Source: Dyadobacter sp. CECT 9275 (GTDB lineage: Bacteria; Bacteroidota; Bacteroidia; Cytophagales; Spirosomataceae). Taken from it: a stretch of DNA of 64,000 nt. Position 1 is the first letter of the stretch. The number at the start of each line of letters is the position of its first letter. The DNA lies in the NCBI RefSeq assembly GCF_907164905.1, contig NZ_CAJRAF010000002.1, positions 1,054,001 through 1,118,000 on the forward strand, read 5' to 3'. The notes beneath the pieces were generated by a model. The model was given only the letters and a program-made list of their open reading frames with translations. It made no database searches and was not told the DNA's origin. A program made the position numbers and the translations under genes. Of the stretch, positions 46,047 to 56,633 are shown one piece after another.

Positions 46047-46087
46047 CCTGGGACGCAGCACCACTCCTAGCAGTCATACGTCCCAGG
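46047..46087 (-). terminator. Intercistronic hairpin between susD and the enzyme genes
   Basis: CCTGGGACG (46047-46055) and CGTCCCAGG (46079-46087) pair perfectly around 23 bases, just after the susD stop on the minus strand. On that strand the stem is followed by ATTTGATTTTG. It could be a partial terminator or an RNA-stability element that sets SusC/SusD expression above that of the enzymes. Confidence 0.55.
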
Positions 46088-46113
46088 CTTATTGTTTTTA
46101 TACCACTTTGTTA

Positions 46114-47928
46114 CTAGTAACCTGTATTTTGTGGAAATTTAGGACCCTCTACCACCCTGTCAATCTGCGACTGCGGGATAGGACGTAACATGTGGAAATC
46201 TTTGATGTAAGGAGCCGCCTCTTTGTTCCACTCCTGCACACGACGGACAAGTGAGCGTGTTCTTACAAGGTCATGCCAACGCTGCCATTCCCCGAAAAAC
46301 TCACGGCTTCGTTCGTCAAGGATAAAATCCAGTGTTACGTCAGCCGAAGTGATGGTCATAGCCGCGGCAGCAGCGGCATTCTGAGCGGAAGTATTGGTTT
46401 TACGGAATGCTGCGCGCTGGCGCAAAACATTAATCATTGCCGCGGCTTGGGAAGCCTCACCTGCTTTGAAATGCGCCTCAGCACCGGTCAGGTATACATC
46501 AGCAAAGCGATACAAAACACATGGGCGTGTAGAAGGATCATTGAAATTAGCACCTCGGCTGGGGTCCATGTATTTTTTTAATGCCGGATAAATGCTGTTG
46601 TTCCAAAGACTTGGCGGCACTACAATACCCTTAAATGGCCTGGACCCTACAAACTGGGGGGCACCTGGCACTTCATAGTCGGGCAGCCAAACGGCTGTGT
46701 CCGCACCCGGTACGGTCGTGTAACCAATCCCCCGGCTGTTGTTGGCAGCAGTAGCTGAATTGGTGACAGCCGTGTTTGAGATATAAACCGTGTAAAATGA
46801 ATTTGCAAAACGAGAATCGACATCACGGTTTGTGAAAGCCTGATCCAGAAAATAATTTTTACCAGCGCGCGTACCGGTGGCCTGCTTATCTGAATTAGGA
46901 CGCATACGCACGTATGGCCGGCCATAGTACGAATCGCGGATCATTCCGGAAGTTCCGTTGTTGACAAAACCTCCCGAAGCATTTTTGAAGGAATTGATAC
47001 CACTGTTGTTCGGATAATTCCAGTTGGTGAACCAGGGGGTCAGGTTTTGCGCTGCTCCGCCCCCGGCAGCTCCACCGACGCTATAATAACCATACTTGGG
47101 ATCCAGCACATGGTCGCTGACAAACATCGTTTCTTTTCCATAGTCGTTTGCAGGCACAAATGCGTCTCCGTAATCCTGCCATAGATCCAGACCATAAGCA
47201 GATTTGCTCGCAATAATTTCATCACAGATTTTTGCAGCCTGCGTAAAATCAGCGGCCGTATTATTCAGCCATCCGCGGGTTAGATATACTTTGGCGAGCA
47301 GGAATTGTGCAACGGGTTTGGTTGCCGCCTTTCCAAGAAATGGAGCGGTAGGCTGGTTAGGCAGGTCGGCTGCCGCTTCCGTAAGGTCCTTAATGATCAG
47401 TTCATAAACCTCTGCCGCAGGCTGCCGCGAAGCTGCCTGTGAGGCTACGGTTATGAATTCCGTATGCAGCGGCACATCTCCCCAGGTCTGTACAAGGTAG
47501 AAATACCAGAAAGCTCTCAGAAATTTGGCCTGCGCCAGGTACTGCTTCCGCGTGGTTTCAGGTAATTCAATTGTCTGACCATACTGAAGCACGCCGTTCA
47601 GGGTGTTGATATCCTGGAAGGCAATTCCCCATGCTGAACCAAAGTTACTGCTATTCAATCCATTGTAGGTATACGCATTACCCGTACCCGCATTGACACC
47701 TTGAATAAACTCGTCGGTTCCGGCTTGCATTTCAACCGTAAACCCTTCGGTACCCCATTGGCTCCGAATATCGTTATACACCCCTGCTATGCCTCCCAGT
47801 ACACCTGAAGGACTGTTAAAATAAGAAGGGACAATTTGGGACTGCGGATGCTCTTCGAGCACTTTTTCACAACCGGAGCTAAGTGAAACGATGAGCCCGG
47901 CAGTAATCAGAATTTTTATAGATTTCAT
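46114..47928 (-). CDS. susD: RagB/SusD family nutrient-binding lipoprotein
   Basis: A 604-residue outer-membrane lipoprotein. The leader ends in a lipobox (IVSLSSGCEKVLEEHPQS, Cys about residue 20). It has the classical SusD N-terminal segment (AGVYNDIRSQWGTEGFTVEMQAGTDEF), TPR helices (LPETTRKQYLAQAKFLRAFWYFYLVQTWGDVPL) and the C-terminal family end (FILDERSREFFGEWQRWHDLVRTRSLVRRVQEWN, then HMLRPIPQSQIDRV). The ATG at 47928 is chosen over 47955 because it begins the lipoprotein leader and lies seven bases after the susC stop. It would bind xylan fragments at the surface for the SusC partner. Confidence 0.95.
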   Translation of the reverse strand: MKSIKILITAGLIVSLSSGCEKVLEEHPQSQIVPSYFNSPSGVLGGIAGVYNDIRSQWGTEGFTVEMQAGTDEFIQGVNAGTGNAYTYNGLNSSNFGSAWGIAFQDINTLNGVLQYGQTIELPETTRKQYLAQAKFLRAFWYFYLVQTWGDVPLHTEFITVASQAASRQPAAEVYELIIKDLTEAAADLPNQPTAPFLGKAATKPVAQFLLAKVYLTRGWLNNTAADFTQAAKICDEIIASKSAYGLDLWQDYGDAFVPANDYGKETMFVSDHVLDPKYGYYSVGGAAGGGAAQNLTPWFTNWNYPNNSGINSFKNASGGFVNNGTSGMIRDSYYGRPYVRMRPNSDKQATGTRAGKNYFLDQAFTNRDVDSRFANSFYTVYISNTAVTNSATAANNSRGIGYTTVPGADTAVWLPDYEVPGAPQFVGSRPFKGIVVPPSLWNNSIYPALKKYMDPSRGANFNDPSTRPCVLYRFADVYLTGAEAHFKAGEASQAAAMINVLRQRAAFRKTNTSAQNAAAAAAMTITSADVTLDFILDERSREFFGEWQRWHDLVRTRSLVRRVQEWNKEAAPYIKDFHMLRPIPQSQIDRVVEGPKFPQNTGY

Positions 47929-47935
47929 GATCGGA

Positions 47936-50900
47936 TTAGAATTTAAGGTTAACACCCACAGTGAATTGTCTTACCGGAGGATTATTAAGATTGACCGAGA
48001 TCTGACGTTCCGGCGTTCCTCGCTCGCTGGAAGCATCCGGGTTGAGCGTCGACTGACCGCTGGCGTAGCTGTTTCCTTCCGGATCTATCGCCAGATTATC
48101 TTTCACCAACGGAGAATAGATGATGAAAGGATTGGTCAGGTTTACATAGATACGGGCCGATGTAGCGCCGATCTTTTTGATCAGATTACTTTCAAAAGTG
48201 TAACCCAGGTTGATGCTACGGCATTTGATAAATGAACCATCATAATACCCAAGCGTAGAGCCAAAGTTCGCCACAGCTCCGCTGGCATCGGGAGCAGGAA
48301 ATGCGTTGGTCGGATTTGTTTCTGTCCAGTAATCCGTTTTCACCTGGTTCACCCGGCTTTGGTTGAAAAAGGCAAATCCTCCTGACCCTGTTGAGTTACC
48401 GGTGAGGTAAGGCACAATTACTTTCATTCCCATCCGCGCATAAGTAACAACGGACGCATCAAAATTTTTGAAACTGAACCGGGTGGTAAGGCCTCCCTCC
48501 CATTTGGGCTGAAAATTACCCAGCAACTGACGGTCATTTGCATCAATCTTTCCGTCACCGTTAAGATCTTCCACTCTGATTTGCCCAGGATGCTGTACAG
48601 GAGAAGTTTGTTTAGCCAAAGTACCATTTTCTTTGTCGGCTGTTTGCCAGATACCCAGCTTTTTGTAATCATAGATAACTGAAAGTGGTTGACCCACAAA
48701 CCAGCCCGCACCTATGTTAGACATTTCCTGGGGTGTTGTCAGCTGCGTGATTTTCTCACGGTTGAAGAAATAAGTGGCATCTACGCTCCAGTTGAATCCT
48801 TTTGGTTTTCTGATGATCTCAAAGGTGGCGGCTACTTCCACCCCTTTGCCTTCTGTTTTACCAAGGTTTTTCAGCGTAGAACTGGCACCGTTACTCGCGG
48901 GAAGCGGCACTGATAGCAAAATATTCTTGGTTTTTTGATGATACCAGTCTACCGAACCAGTAATACGGTTGTTCAGAATTCCGAAATCGATACCAATATC
49001 CACCTGTGCTGTAGATTGCCAGGTCAGGTCACTGGCCGGAAGACTGGTTACCGTATAAGCCAGTTGCTGGCCTGCAGTACCCGTTCCGAAATTGTAGTAT
49101 CCTGCTGTTAATGCTCCGAGCGTTGAATAGGCACCCACATTCCTGTTTCCGGATATACCCCAACCACCACGTAATTTAAGATTGGAGATAAAATCGGCTG
49201 ATTTTATAAAATTTTCTTCGATCAGGTTCCATCCAAGACCGATAGCCGGATAGTTAAAATACTGGTTCCCGGGAGACAGTGTTGAAGATCCGTCTCTGCG
49301 AAGCGTCATGGTCAGCAAATACTTGTCGGCGTAACTATAGTTAAGCCTTCCCATGTATGAAAGCAAGCCGGTTTCAGAAAACGAGTTCCCAAAATCCGAA
49401 CTTGCGACAGGCTGACCCGATGCAAGCGAAAAGTTTGATGTTTTGATATAATCCGCCGGTACCCCTGTTACCGTGAAACGGCTACCCAGCGAGTGATTTT
49501 TGGTATACTCATAAAGTGCTGTAAAGCCCAGCTTGTGCTTGCCAGCAAATGTTTTATCGAAATAAAGCAAGTGCTGAAGATTTACATCCCAATATTCTGT
49601 ATTGCTGATCTCGGCATTCGATGACGCTTGAGTGGTAGCAGAATTGAAATAGGTCAGCGGACCATTGTAGTTATTGAAATTGGACTGGCTGAAATTCAGA
49701 CCCGCGTTGAACCGGTATTTCAGTCCCGGTAAAATATTGACCTCCGCAAAAATACTGTTGAATGTCCTGAGCGCACGTGTACGGCCCATGTACGAATCTT
49801 TTTTGGTCAGAATCGTAAGCGGACTTACACCGGCCGCATCAATAGAACCTTCCGCAGGAAACATATTAACGGTACCATCCGCATTATAAGGCGACGCCAG
49901 GGGTGTCAAACGCACCAGTCCGCCGGGCACGCCTCCCCCACCGGGCGTTTTCGTATAGGTGAGGGTATTCAGCGTATTGAGCCCGATTTTCACATGTTTT
50001 CCAATCTTCTGATCGATAGTCGCGCGGATGTTGAACCGTTGGAAACTCTGGCTCGGGATGATTCCGGTTTCATTGAAATAGCCTAACCCCAGTGAATACT
50101 GTGTATTTTCGCTACCACCCTGTACGCCCAATTGATGGTTAGACATAAAACCCGGCTTGTAAATAAGATCCTGCCAGTTGGTGGAAATACCTTTATCAAG
50201 TGCTTCCTGTTCTTTTGGAGTCAGCACATAACCGGATGTTCCCGGGCTGGTACGGTTGTATTTGGCCGCATCGGCTTTAAACTGGGCATACTCGGGGCCA
50301 TTCATCACATTGAATTTTCCCATGACCCTTGTTTCTCCGTGATATCCGTCATAGCTGAATACCGGCTTACCCACCTTACCTCTTTTCGTTGTTACCAAAA
50401 TTACCCCACCCGAGCCACGAGAACCATAAATCGCGGTTGCCGAGGCATCCTTCAGTACTTCAAGACTGAGGATATCGTCGGGGTTGATGTCATTAAGGCC
50501 TCCAAATGGTATTCCGTCGACTACCACAAGAGGGCCATCCTGGCTGTCGGCAGTACCTGAACTTGTCGTAAGGGTCCGGTTTCCCCTGATCCTGATTTGC
50601 CCCTGCGAACCGGGCGTACTTCCATTACTAATGATTGAAACGCCAGCTGCACGGCCTTTCAGTTGACTGATCAGGTTTGGTGCAGGCACTTCTTTTAACG
50701 TGCTTTCACTTACAGACACAACGGAGCCTGTTACGTCCCTTTTACGCTGCACCCCATAACCTACAACGACTACTTCTTCCAATACCCTGCTATCTCCCTT
50801 GAGGGTAACGTTGATCAGTTTTTGTGATCCAACCGTGATTTCCTGAGAAACATAACCTACAAGAGACACCACCAGAACCGCATTTCCGCTGTCAACCACA

Positions 50901-51175
50901 AGCTTAAAGTTTCCATCCGCGTCGGTAATGGTACCTCGGGTGCTGGACTTTACAAGAATACTGGCACCAGGCAAACCGGCGCCGTCTTCACCTGTCACCT
51001 TACCGCTAATCTCTATCTCGGCAACTGACTCGAATCTTTGTTTAACGTTATGGTTCACCAAAGCTCCACCACTGGCAAAAGCGCTGGCCGAAGTCCCGCC
51101 CAGCAATAAAATCGGCAGCGCGGATAAACCCGCAATCCTCGCCACCATGTTACGGTTTAATAGACAATCGTGCAT
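47936..51175 (-). CDS. susC: SusC/RagA TonB-linked outer-membrane transporter (xylan locus)
   Basis: A 1079-residue outer-membrane importer. After the leader (residues 1-34) comes the carboxypeptidase-like beta-sandwich (about 54-130, ISGKVTGEDGAGLPGASILVKSSTRGT), the TonB box (LEEVVVVGYGVQRKRDVTGSV, about 133-153), the plug with SusC motif NPDDILSLEVLKDASATAIYGSRGSGGVILVTTKRGK, and a barrel ending TVGVNLKF. There is no STN domain, unlike the other SusC in this window, which fits regulation by the HTCS sensor rather than by FecR. It is the first gene of the xylan operon and is divergent from the HTCS gene. Confidence 0.95.
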   Translation of the reverse strand: MHDCLLNRNMVARIAGLSALPILLLGGTSASAFASGGALVNHNVKQRFESVAEIEISGKVTGEDGAGLPGASILVKSSTRGTITDADGNFKLVVDSGNAVLVVSLVGYVSQEITVGSQKLINVTLKGDSRVLEEVVVVGYGVQRKRDVTGSVVSVSESTLKEVPAPNLISQLKGRAAGVSIISNGSTPGSQGQIRIRGNRTLTTSSGTADSQDGPLVVVDGIPFGGLNDINPDDILSLEVLKDASATAIYGSRGSGGVILVTTKRGKVGKPVFSYDGYHGETRVMGKFNVMNGPEYAQFKADAAKYNRTSPGTSGYVLTPKEQEALDKGISTNWQDLIYKPGFMSNHQLGVQGGSENTQYSLGLGYFNETGIIPSQSFQRFNIRATIDQKIGKHVKIGLNTLNTLTYTKTPGGGGVPGGLVRLTPLASPYNADGTVNMFPAEGSIDAAGVSPLTILTKKDSYMGRTRALRTFNSIFAEVNILPGLKYRFNAGLNFSQSNFNNYNGPLTYFNSATTQASSNAEISNTEYWDVNLQHLLYFDKTFAGKHKLGFTALYEYTKNHSLGSRFTVTGVPADYIKTSNFSLASGQPVASSDFGNSFSETGLLSYMGRLNYSYADKYLLTMTLRRDGSSTLSPGNQYFNYPAIGLGWNLIEENFIKSADFISNLKLRGGWGISGNRNVGAYSTLGALTAGYYNFGTGTAGQQLAYTVTSLPASDLTWQSTAQVDIGIDFGILNNRITGSVDWYHQKTKNILLSVPLPASNGASSTLKNLGKTEGKGVEVAATFEIIRKPKGFNWSVDATYFFNREKITQLTTPQEMSNIGAGWFVGQPLSVIYDYKKLGIWQTADKENGTLAKQTSPVQHPGQIRVEDLNGDGKIDANDRQLLGNFQPKWEGGLTTRFSFKNFDASVVTYARMGMKVIVPYLTGNSTGSGGFAFFNQSRVNQVKTDYWTETNPTNAFPAPDASGAVANFGSTLGYYDGSFIKCRSINLGYTFESNLIKKIGATSARIYVNLTNPFIIYSPLVKDNLAIDPEGNSYASGQSTLNPDASSERGTPERQISVNLNNPPVRQFTVGVNLKF

Positions 51176-51814
51176 AATTTAATTATGGATTAATATGTTA
51201 GGTTAAATGGAATTAAGGACCCGGAATGGCCTCCACCCGGGATCAGAAGTACGTGCACGCCGGCCCGCAATTTTTTCAGGGAGTATAATATCATGTCATA
51301 GAATTTGAGGTTTATAAGATGTTCAGGACTTCAGGTAGTTATCATGGACGGTAAATAAAAATTCAATCTGCTACTGTGGAAATAAATTAGTGTCAATTTG
51401 ACAATACTAAATTTGGACATAGTTATACCGTTCCAATGTATCTGCTCATCTGAGGCGTTCAGATCACAATGGCGATCCGGACTGCTTTTGAGTGCTAAGC
51501 ATGCACATGAGGACTGTTCATAATTTTTTCCAGATATTATTTGATTTATTTTCTACAAAAGTAGTTCACGACAACACTCGGGTGTGAGCATATTTGTTCA
51601 TTTTAAAGATACAATTGTTCAAATGCGCTAAAAAAATGCCCGATTCGGAGACAATCTTGTATTTTTAGCATTATTTTCCCGTTTTTCGCATAGAAATTAT
51701 CATCAAAAGGTGGAGGCATCATATCATGCAGGGAGTATCCTCTCTGCAACCGTTTAAAGCAGTTTAAAATCTAGTCGCTATATAATTGGGTTGCTATTTG
51801 AATCTCATCCATCC
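51176..51814. promoter_or_regulatory. Control region between xylan operon and HTCS gene
   Basis: About 640 AT-rich bases must hold the promoters of both transcripts. TTGTTCA occurs at 51594-51600 and again at 51615-51621, exactly 21 bases apart (two helical turns) in the same orientation, and CTGTTCA at 51514-51520. AraC-type regulators often bind such direct repeats, so these are candidate HTCS sites. No complete TTG-N19-TAnnTTTG promoter is seen for either gene. Confidence 0.4.
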
Positions 51815-54800
51815 ATGCACTCCAGGATCCTTTTTATAATCCGTTTTACTTACTTAGCTATCCTGCTAAGCTCGGTACTGCCTGCTGCACAAGCCCAGCG
51901 TATCGAGCCCAAATTTACATCGCTTACCTCGACAGACGGGCTATCATCCAATACCGTGACTGCTATTTTAAAAGACAGTCATGCCCTGATGTGGTTTGCA
52001 ACTGACGACGGACTGAACCGATTTGATGGCACAGATGTGCAGGTGTACCGCCATAACAAGAAAGATTCCACATCGCTAAGATCCAGTGATATTTCCAGCT
52101 TGCATCAGGACCACAAGGGCCGGATCTGGGTGGGTACGATTGGGGGAGGGCTGCACCTCTACGACAGAAGAAAGGATTCGTTTGTGAGTATCCCCTCTCC
52201 GCATAGCGTCACAAGTATCACCAGTGACGCAACCGGGAAACTCTGGGTAGGCACAACAGGTGGACTCGTTCATGTGGACGCAGAGAGCCATCAGATCCAT
52301 ACATTTTCCGCTGTATCCGACATTCCCGACCAGATATCCAAAGGCCTGATACTCTCCGTTACCATCGACAGCAAGCAAAGAGTATGGATCGGATCAAAAA
52401 ATGGTTTGTTCCGAATCGACCCGGCCCATCAAGACGATGAATACATTAACTACCTGGAATTTTTACCGAACGAAGATGGCGCCCGTACCGTAAAGTCTAT
52501 TCTCGAGGACCGTCATGGAAATATATGGGTAGGTACCTACAGTGGTTTAATTCAGCTTAATGCGGACGGACAGCTCATCAGGCACTTTCAGTACCAACCG
52601 GGCAATAAAAATTCTCTGAGTACCAATATGGTCTTTGCAATCGCACTGGAAAACGACCATCACATCTGGATTTGCACGGACGCCGGACTTAACATTCTTG
52701 ATACCCGCAACGGAAACATTTCGCGGTACAGCCCTGATCCTAGAACGCAGTTCAGTCTGACTAACAAATCGGTGCGCTGCATACTGTTAGATAATGAAGG
52801 CATCTGGTGGCTGGGAACCTATAAGGGGGGCGTGAATAAGTTTGATAAAAATCTGGCGATTTTCGGATTGAAAAGATCTGATGTGAACGACCCGTATGGT
52901 TTGAGCGGACCGTTTGTCACCTCTTTTGCCCAAACCGGATCCGGAGAAATATTTGTAGGTACAGATGGCGGAGGACTTAATCAGTATAACCGCAGCACCA
53001 ATCTTTTCAGGAAATTCCCGATCAATCCTAAAAACAAGAATGCCGCCTCGGGACTGGCTATTCTGACGCTCGAACTAGTATCTGAAAATGAACTCTGGAT
53101 CGGAACGTTTCAGGACGGGCTCTTCCGGTTTAACCCAAAAACAGGCGGCTACACACAGTACATCCGTGGGAAAGATTCTACCAGCCTGAGCAGCAATGAG
53201 ATTTTCTGTCTCGAAAAAGACAAGTCAGGCAAGCTGTGGGTCGGCACCAATGGCGGAGGCGTACTGTTGTTTGATCCGGCAACAGAACGGTTTACAAGAT
53301 ATTTCAATCAGGGGACGCCGGTTTCCCAGCGGCCTATTCCGCTCAATGGCTACATCCGGGATATTTTACTGGACAAACAGGGCAAGCTCTGGATCGCCTC
53401 ACACGGCACAGGTATTGCTGTCTATGATCCGGTCACCCGCAAATCGGTGCTGCTGGATAAACAATCCAGCAACCTTCCAGGCAATATCGTGGCATCTATT
53501 TTAGAAGATAAAAAAGGGAATATCTGGGTGGGTACATTTGGAGAAGGATTGGCCCTGTATGATCAACGATCCGGAAAATTCATTTCTTACGGAGAAAAAG
53601 AGGGATTAGCCAGTAATACCATCAACAAGATACTCGAAGATGCCCAGGGGCGCATCTGGGTAAGTACCAACCAGGGGATCAGCTCTTTGGATATTAAAAA
53701 GAAAAAATTTACAAACTACACCACGCACAACGGAATTCAGGACCGGACATTTGTACTTGGCTCGGGTCTCCGCGCTTCGGATAACATGCTTTTTTTCGGA
53801 GGAATTGCAGGATTCAATTACATCGATACGCGTAGCCTGCCCTCAGCCAAAAACATGCCACCCATTATTCTGAAAGATCTCAGGATAGGCAACCGTATTA
53901 TTACTCCGGCCGATTCAAATTTCATAGACGCCGATATTTCAGTGGCCAAAACAATCAGCCTGGACTACAAACAGAATTTTTCGATTGGGTACGCCGCGCT
54001 GGATTACACCAATCCCAAGCAGGTACATTACCGGCACAGACTCCTGGGCATGCAAACCGACTGGAACGAAACCGGTCTGAATAACTTTGTCAGCTACACC
54101 AACCTGGGACCGGGCAATTATGTATTTGAAGTGCAGGCCAGCAGGGACGGTATTAACTGGAGCCCTCAAACCACCTCGGTTGAGATTATCGTAAAACCGC
54201 CTTTCTACCTTACCATCTATGCCTATATTTTTTATATTCTGACACCGCTTGTCATTTTGTTTTTAATGAGGCGCCGCGGTATACAAAAGCTGCAAAGGCA
54301 GTTTAAAGAACAGCAGCAACGTGCGGAAGCTGAACAAGCGCAGGAACTTGACAGGCTCAAAATAAAGTTTCTTACCAATTTGAGTCATGAGTTCAGAACA
54401 CCCATTACCTTGATTCTGGCACCGGTGGAGACTTTGCTGGCCAAGACCAAAACGACGGAACTGAATCCCCCGGTGGAAGCTATAAAACGGAACGCAAAGC
54501 GACTGCTCAACCTGGTGGATCAGCTGCTGGATTTGAAAAACATGCAGCAGCAGGAGGTAAATCTGGATCTGTGCCGTAACGATATCATTTCATACATTAA
54601 AGATACCAGTGATCAGTTCAGCGACCTTTCGATCAGAAAAGGTATTCAGTTTAAAACTGTCAGTACGCTCAGCCAGCTATACATGGATTTTGATGCAAAC
54701 AAGCTGGAACGGATCCTGTTCAACCTGCTGTCGAATGCCTTCAAATTTACGCCTAATGGTGGCCAGGTAACCCTGGAAATTTCTCAGCAAACCGACCAGG

Positions 54801-55930
54801 AAGAAAAACAATGGCTCCTGATCACTATCACTGACACCGGTATTGGTATTCCTCAGGATAAACACGACAAAATTTTTGACCGCTTTTTCCAAAATGACAC
54901 GGACCCTTCCGTACTCAACCAGGGAAGTGGCATCGGCTTGTCTATCGTTCGGGAATTTGTACAGTTACACCAGGGAACGATTACGGTCCAAAGCCATCCT
55001 GGTTCTGGTACTACCTTCATCGTTAAGCTTCCCGTCGGAACTGACTGCCAGCCAGTATCTCTACCTGAAAAGCGTAATCCTGAGCCGGCACAAATGGCTA
55101 TTGATACTTTCGTCATCAAGCAGGAAAAGCCTAATACCGAGGATCCCTCCAATGTCCTGATCATTGAAGACAACGATGAGTTCAGACACTATCTCAAAGA
55201 AAGTCTGATGCCATTTTATAACGTAATAGAAGCCATTAATGGAAAAGAGGGCTGGCAGAAAACCCTGAGCCACCATCCCGAACTTATTGTAAGCGATATT
55301 GCAATGCCTGAGATGGACGGCATTACCCTGAGCCAGAAAATCAAATCCGACAAAAGGACGCAACATATTCCAGTCATACTTTTAACCGCTTCGATCGGTG
55401 AGCAGCAGCAACTGGAAGGCCTCAGCTCCGGAGCAAACGATTACCTCACAAAACCATTTAATTTCGAAATTCTGAATGCCAAAATCAATAATCTGATCCT
55501 GCTGGGCCGTTTGTTAAAAGGAGTGTATTCCCGGCATATCAAAATATCAGGGCAGGAGCCACAGATCCAGTCTAACCAGGAAAAGCTTCTAAAAGATATC
55601 CTTTTTTATATTGAGGATAATCTGCATACCTCACAGCTTAGCGTGGAAAATCTTAGTAAACACGTGGGAATGAGCCGCGGAACTTTATACAATAAAGTAC
55701 TTGAAATGAGCGGACAAACGCCAATCGAATTCATTCGCTCGATAAAGCTCGAAAAAGCGGCGGTGCTATTGGAAAACAGTGATCTGAGTATCTCTCAGAT
55801 TTCGTACATGACAGGCTTCACCGCACCCAACTACTTCGCAAAGTCCTTTAAAGCCAAATTTAATGTACTACCGACCGAATATAAGTCAAAAAAAAGGATG
55901 CATCGCACGCAACTGACAGGCAAGATGTGA
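51815..55930 (+). CDS. Hybrid two-component system sensor/regulator (HTCS)
   Basis: A 1371-residue one-protein signalling system. A signal/anchor helix (about 5-25) precedes about 14 two-component-propeller repeats in the periplasm (IWVGT.GGGLxxYD pattern, about 35-690). A Y_Y_Y domain (about 700-790) and one membrane helix (YAYIFYILTPLVILFLMRRR, about 798-817) follow. On the cytoplasmic side are HisKA with phospho-His H858 (FLTNLSHEFRTPITLIL), HATPase (about 950-1070, DTGIGIPQDKHDKIFDRFF), a receiver with phospho-Asp D1161 (LIVSDIAMPEMDG), and an AraC-type helix-turn-helix (about 1265-1365). Such proteins sense xylo-oligosaccharides in the periplasm and switch on the adjacent PUL. The ATG at 51815 is chosen because the leader begins there. 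Confidence 0.96.
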   Translation: MHSRILFIIRFTYLAILLSSVLPAAQAQRIEPKFTSLTSTDGLSSNTVTAILKDSHALMWFATDDGLNRFDGTDVQVYRHNKKDSTSLRSSDISSLHQDHKGRIWVGTIGGGLHLYDRRKDSFVSIPSPHSVTSITSDATGKLWVGTTGGLVHVDAESHQIHTFSAVSDIPDQISKGLILSVTIDSKQRVWIGSKNGLFRIDPAHQDDEYINYLEFLPNEDGARTVKSILEDRHGNIWVGTYSGLIQLNADGQLIRHFQYQPGNKNSLSTNMVFAIALENDHHIWICTDAGLNILDTRNGNISRYSPDPRTQFSLTNKSVRCILLDNEGIWWLGTYKGGVNKFDKNLAIFGLKRSDVNDPYGLSGPFVTSFAQTGSGEIFVGTDGGGLNQYNRSTNLFRKFPINPKNKNAASGLAILTLELVSENELWIGTFQDGLFRFNPKTGGYTQYIRGKDSTSLSSNEIFCLEKDKSGKLWVGTNGGGVLLFDPATERFTRYFNQGTPVSQRPIPLNGYIRDILLDKQGKLWIASHGTGIAVYDPVTRKSVLLDKQSSNLPGNIVASILEDKKGNIWVGTFGEGLALYDQRSGKFISYGEKEGLASNTINKILEDAQGRIWVSTNQGISSLDIKKKKFTNYTTHNGIQDRTFVLGSGLRASDNMLFFGGIAGFNYIDTRSLPSAKNMPPIILKDLRIGNRIITPADSNFIDADISVAKTISLDYKQNFSIGYAALDYTNPKQVHYRHRLLGMQTDWNETGLNNFVSYTNLGPGNYVFEVQASRDGINWSPQTTSVEIIVKPPFYLTIYAYIFYILTPLVILFLMRRRGIQKLQRQFKEQQQRAEAEQAQELDRLKIKFLTNLSHEFRTPITLILAPVETLLAKTKTTELNPPVEAIKRNAKRLLNLVDQLLDLKNMQQQEVNLDLCRNDIISYIKDTSDQFSDLSIRKGIQFKTVSTLSQLYMDFDANKLERILFNLLSNAFKFTPNGGQVTLEISQQTDQEEKQWLLITITDTGIGIPQDKHDKIFDRFFQNDTDPSVLNQGSGIGLSIVREFVQLHQGTITVQSHPGSGTTFIVKLPVGTDCQPVSLPEKRNPEPAQMAIDTFVIKQEKPNTEDPSNVLIIEDNDEFRHYLKESLMPFYNVIEAINGKEGWQKTLSHHPELIVSDIAMPEMDGITLSQKIKSDKRTQHIPVILLTASIGEQQQLEGLSSGANDYLTKPFNFEILNAKINNLILLGRLLKGVYSRHIKISGQEPQIQSNQEKLLKDILFYIEDNLHTSQLSVENLSKHVGMSRGTLYNKVLEMSGQTPIEFIRSIKLEKAAVLLENSDLSISQISYMTGFTAPNYFAKSFKAKFNVLPTEYKSKKRMHRTQLTGKM

Positions 55931-56093
55931 ACAGACCTGCAGCCCACGGATATGCCGGAAGATACACAGGGTGTCAAACGGATCAGGTATACGCCTTCAT
56001 CTGCCCACCCTGCGTGCCCGCTTATTTCGCGTAAAGATCCCCGCCTGTATCATAATGAAGTGGTTAGGTCATAGAATATTCCAGTTCGATTGA

Positions 56094-56633
56094 TCAGTCC
56101 TGACGAAAACGGATTGCCCAATGTAATGGCACAAAACTTACTCCCTCCATACCGTTATTCTCAATTTTGAATTTATAGTCTTTTTTTAAGGTTTCTTCCA
56201 GCGCATATAGCTCATCTGGTGTAAACTGGGTATCCTCCCTCAAAAGAAATTCCAACTCTCTGATATCACCAGAAGGGCCAATATAATAACGCACTATCAC
56301 CGTTTCATTTTTAAATTTGTCAATTATTGAAGCGAATTTCGCTATAATAATATCTTTTACTTTCTTTTGCTCTGATTCTGTCGTCACAATATCGGTTAAA
56401 ATATGATCCCTGATTTTGGCTGGCATCTCGATCTTTTCATTTTTAAGGGTATTCCCTGAATTCGCAATTCTCAAATACCCTGGATGCGAGTTGCCACTTT
56501 CAGTTTTATCGATATGTTCGATATTGTAGGTTGCGTCCTTTACTTGGAATGAGGTCATTCCCAAATACCTCTGGGCATTGGAAATATTGTAGTTTAGCAA
56601 TAATAATATTACTATAAGTTTCGACTTCATCAT
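56094..56633 (-). CDS. Exported protein of unknown function
   Basis: A 179-residue protein with a clear signal peptide (MMKSKLIVILLLLNYNISNAQ). It was not recognised. The mature part has a strand-rich start (GMTSFQVKDATYNIEHIDKTESG) and a C-terminal half (ETVIVRYYIGPSGDIRELEFLLREDTQFTPDELYALEETLKKDYKF) that loosely recalls a TonB C-terminal-like alpha/beta fold, with the pattern strand, turn with Gly, strand, helix. The Met pair at 56633/56630 is used as start because a longer frame to 56726 would put 31 unrelated residues before the signal peptide. It lies between the HTCS gene and the IS21 element, in opposite direction to both. Confidence 0.6.
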   Translation of the reverse strand: MMKSKLIVILLLLNYNISNAQRYLGMTSFQVKDATYNIEHIDKTESGNSHPGYLRIANSGNTLKNEKIEMPAKIRDHILTDIVTTESEQKKVKDIIIAKFASIIDKFKNETVIVRYYIGPSGDIRELEFLLREDTQFTPDELYALEETLKKDYKFKIENNGMEGVSFVPLHWAIRFRQD

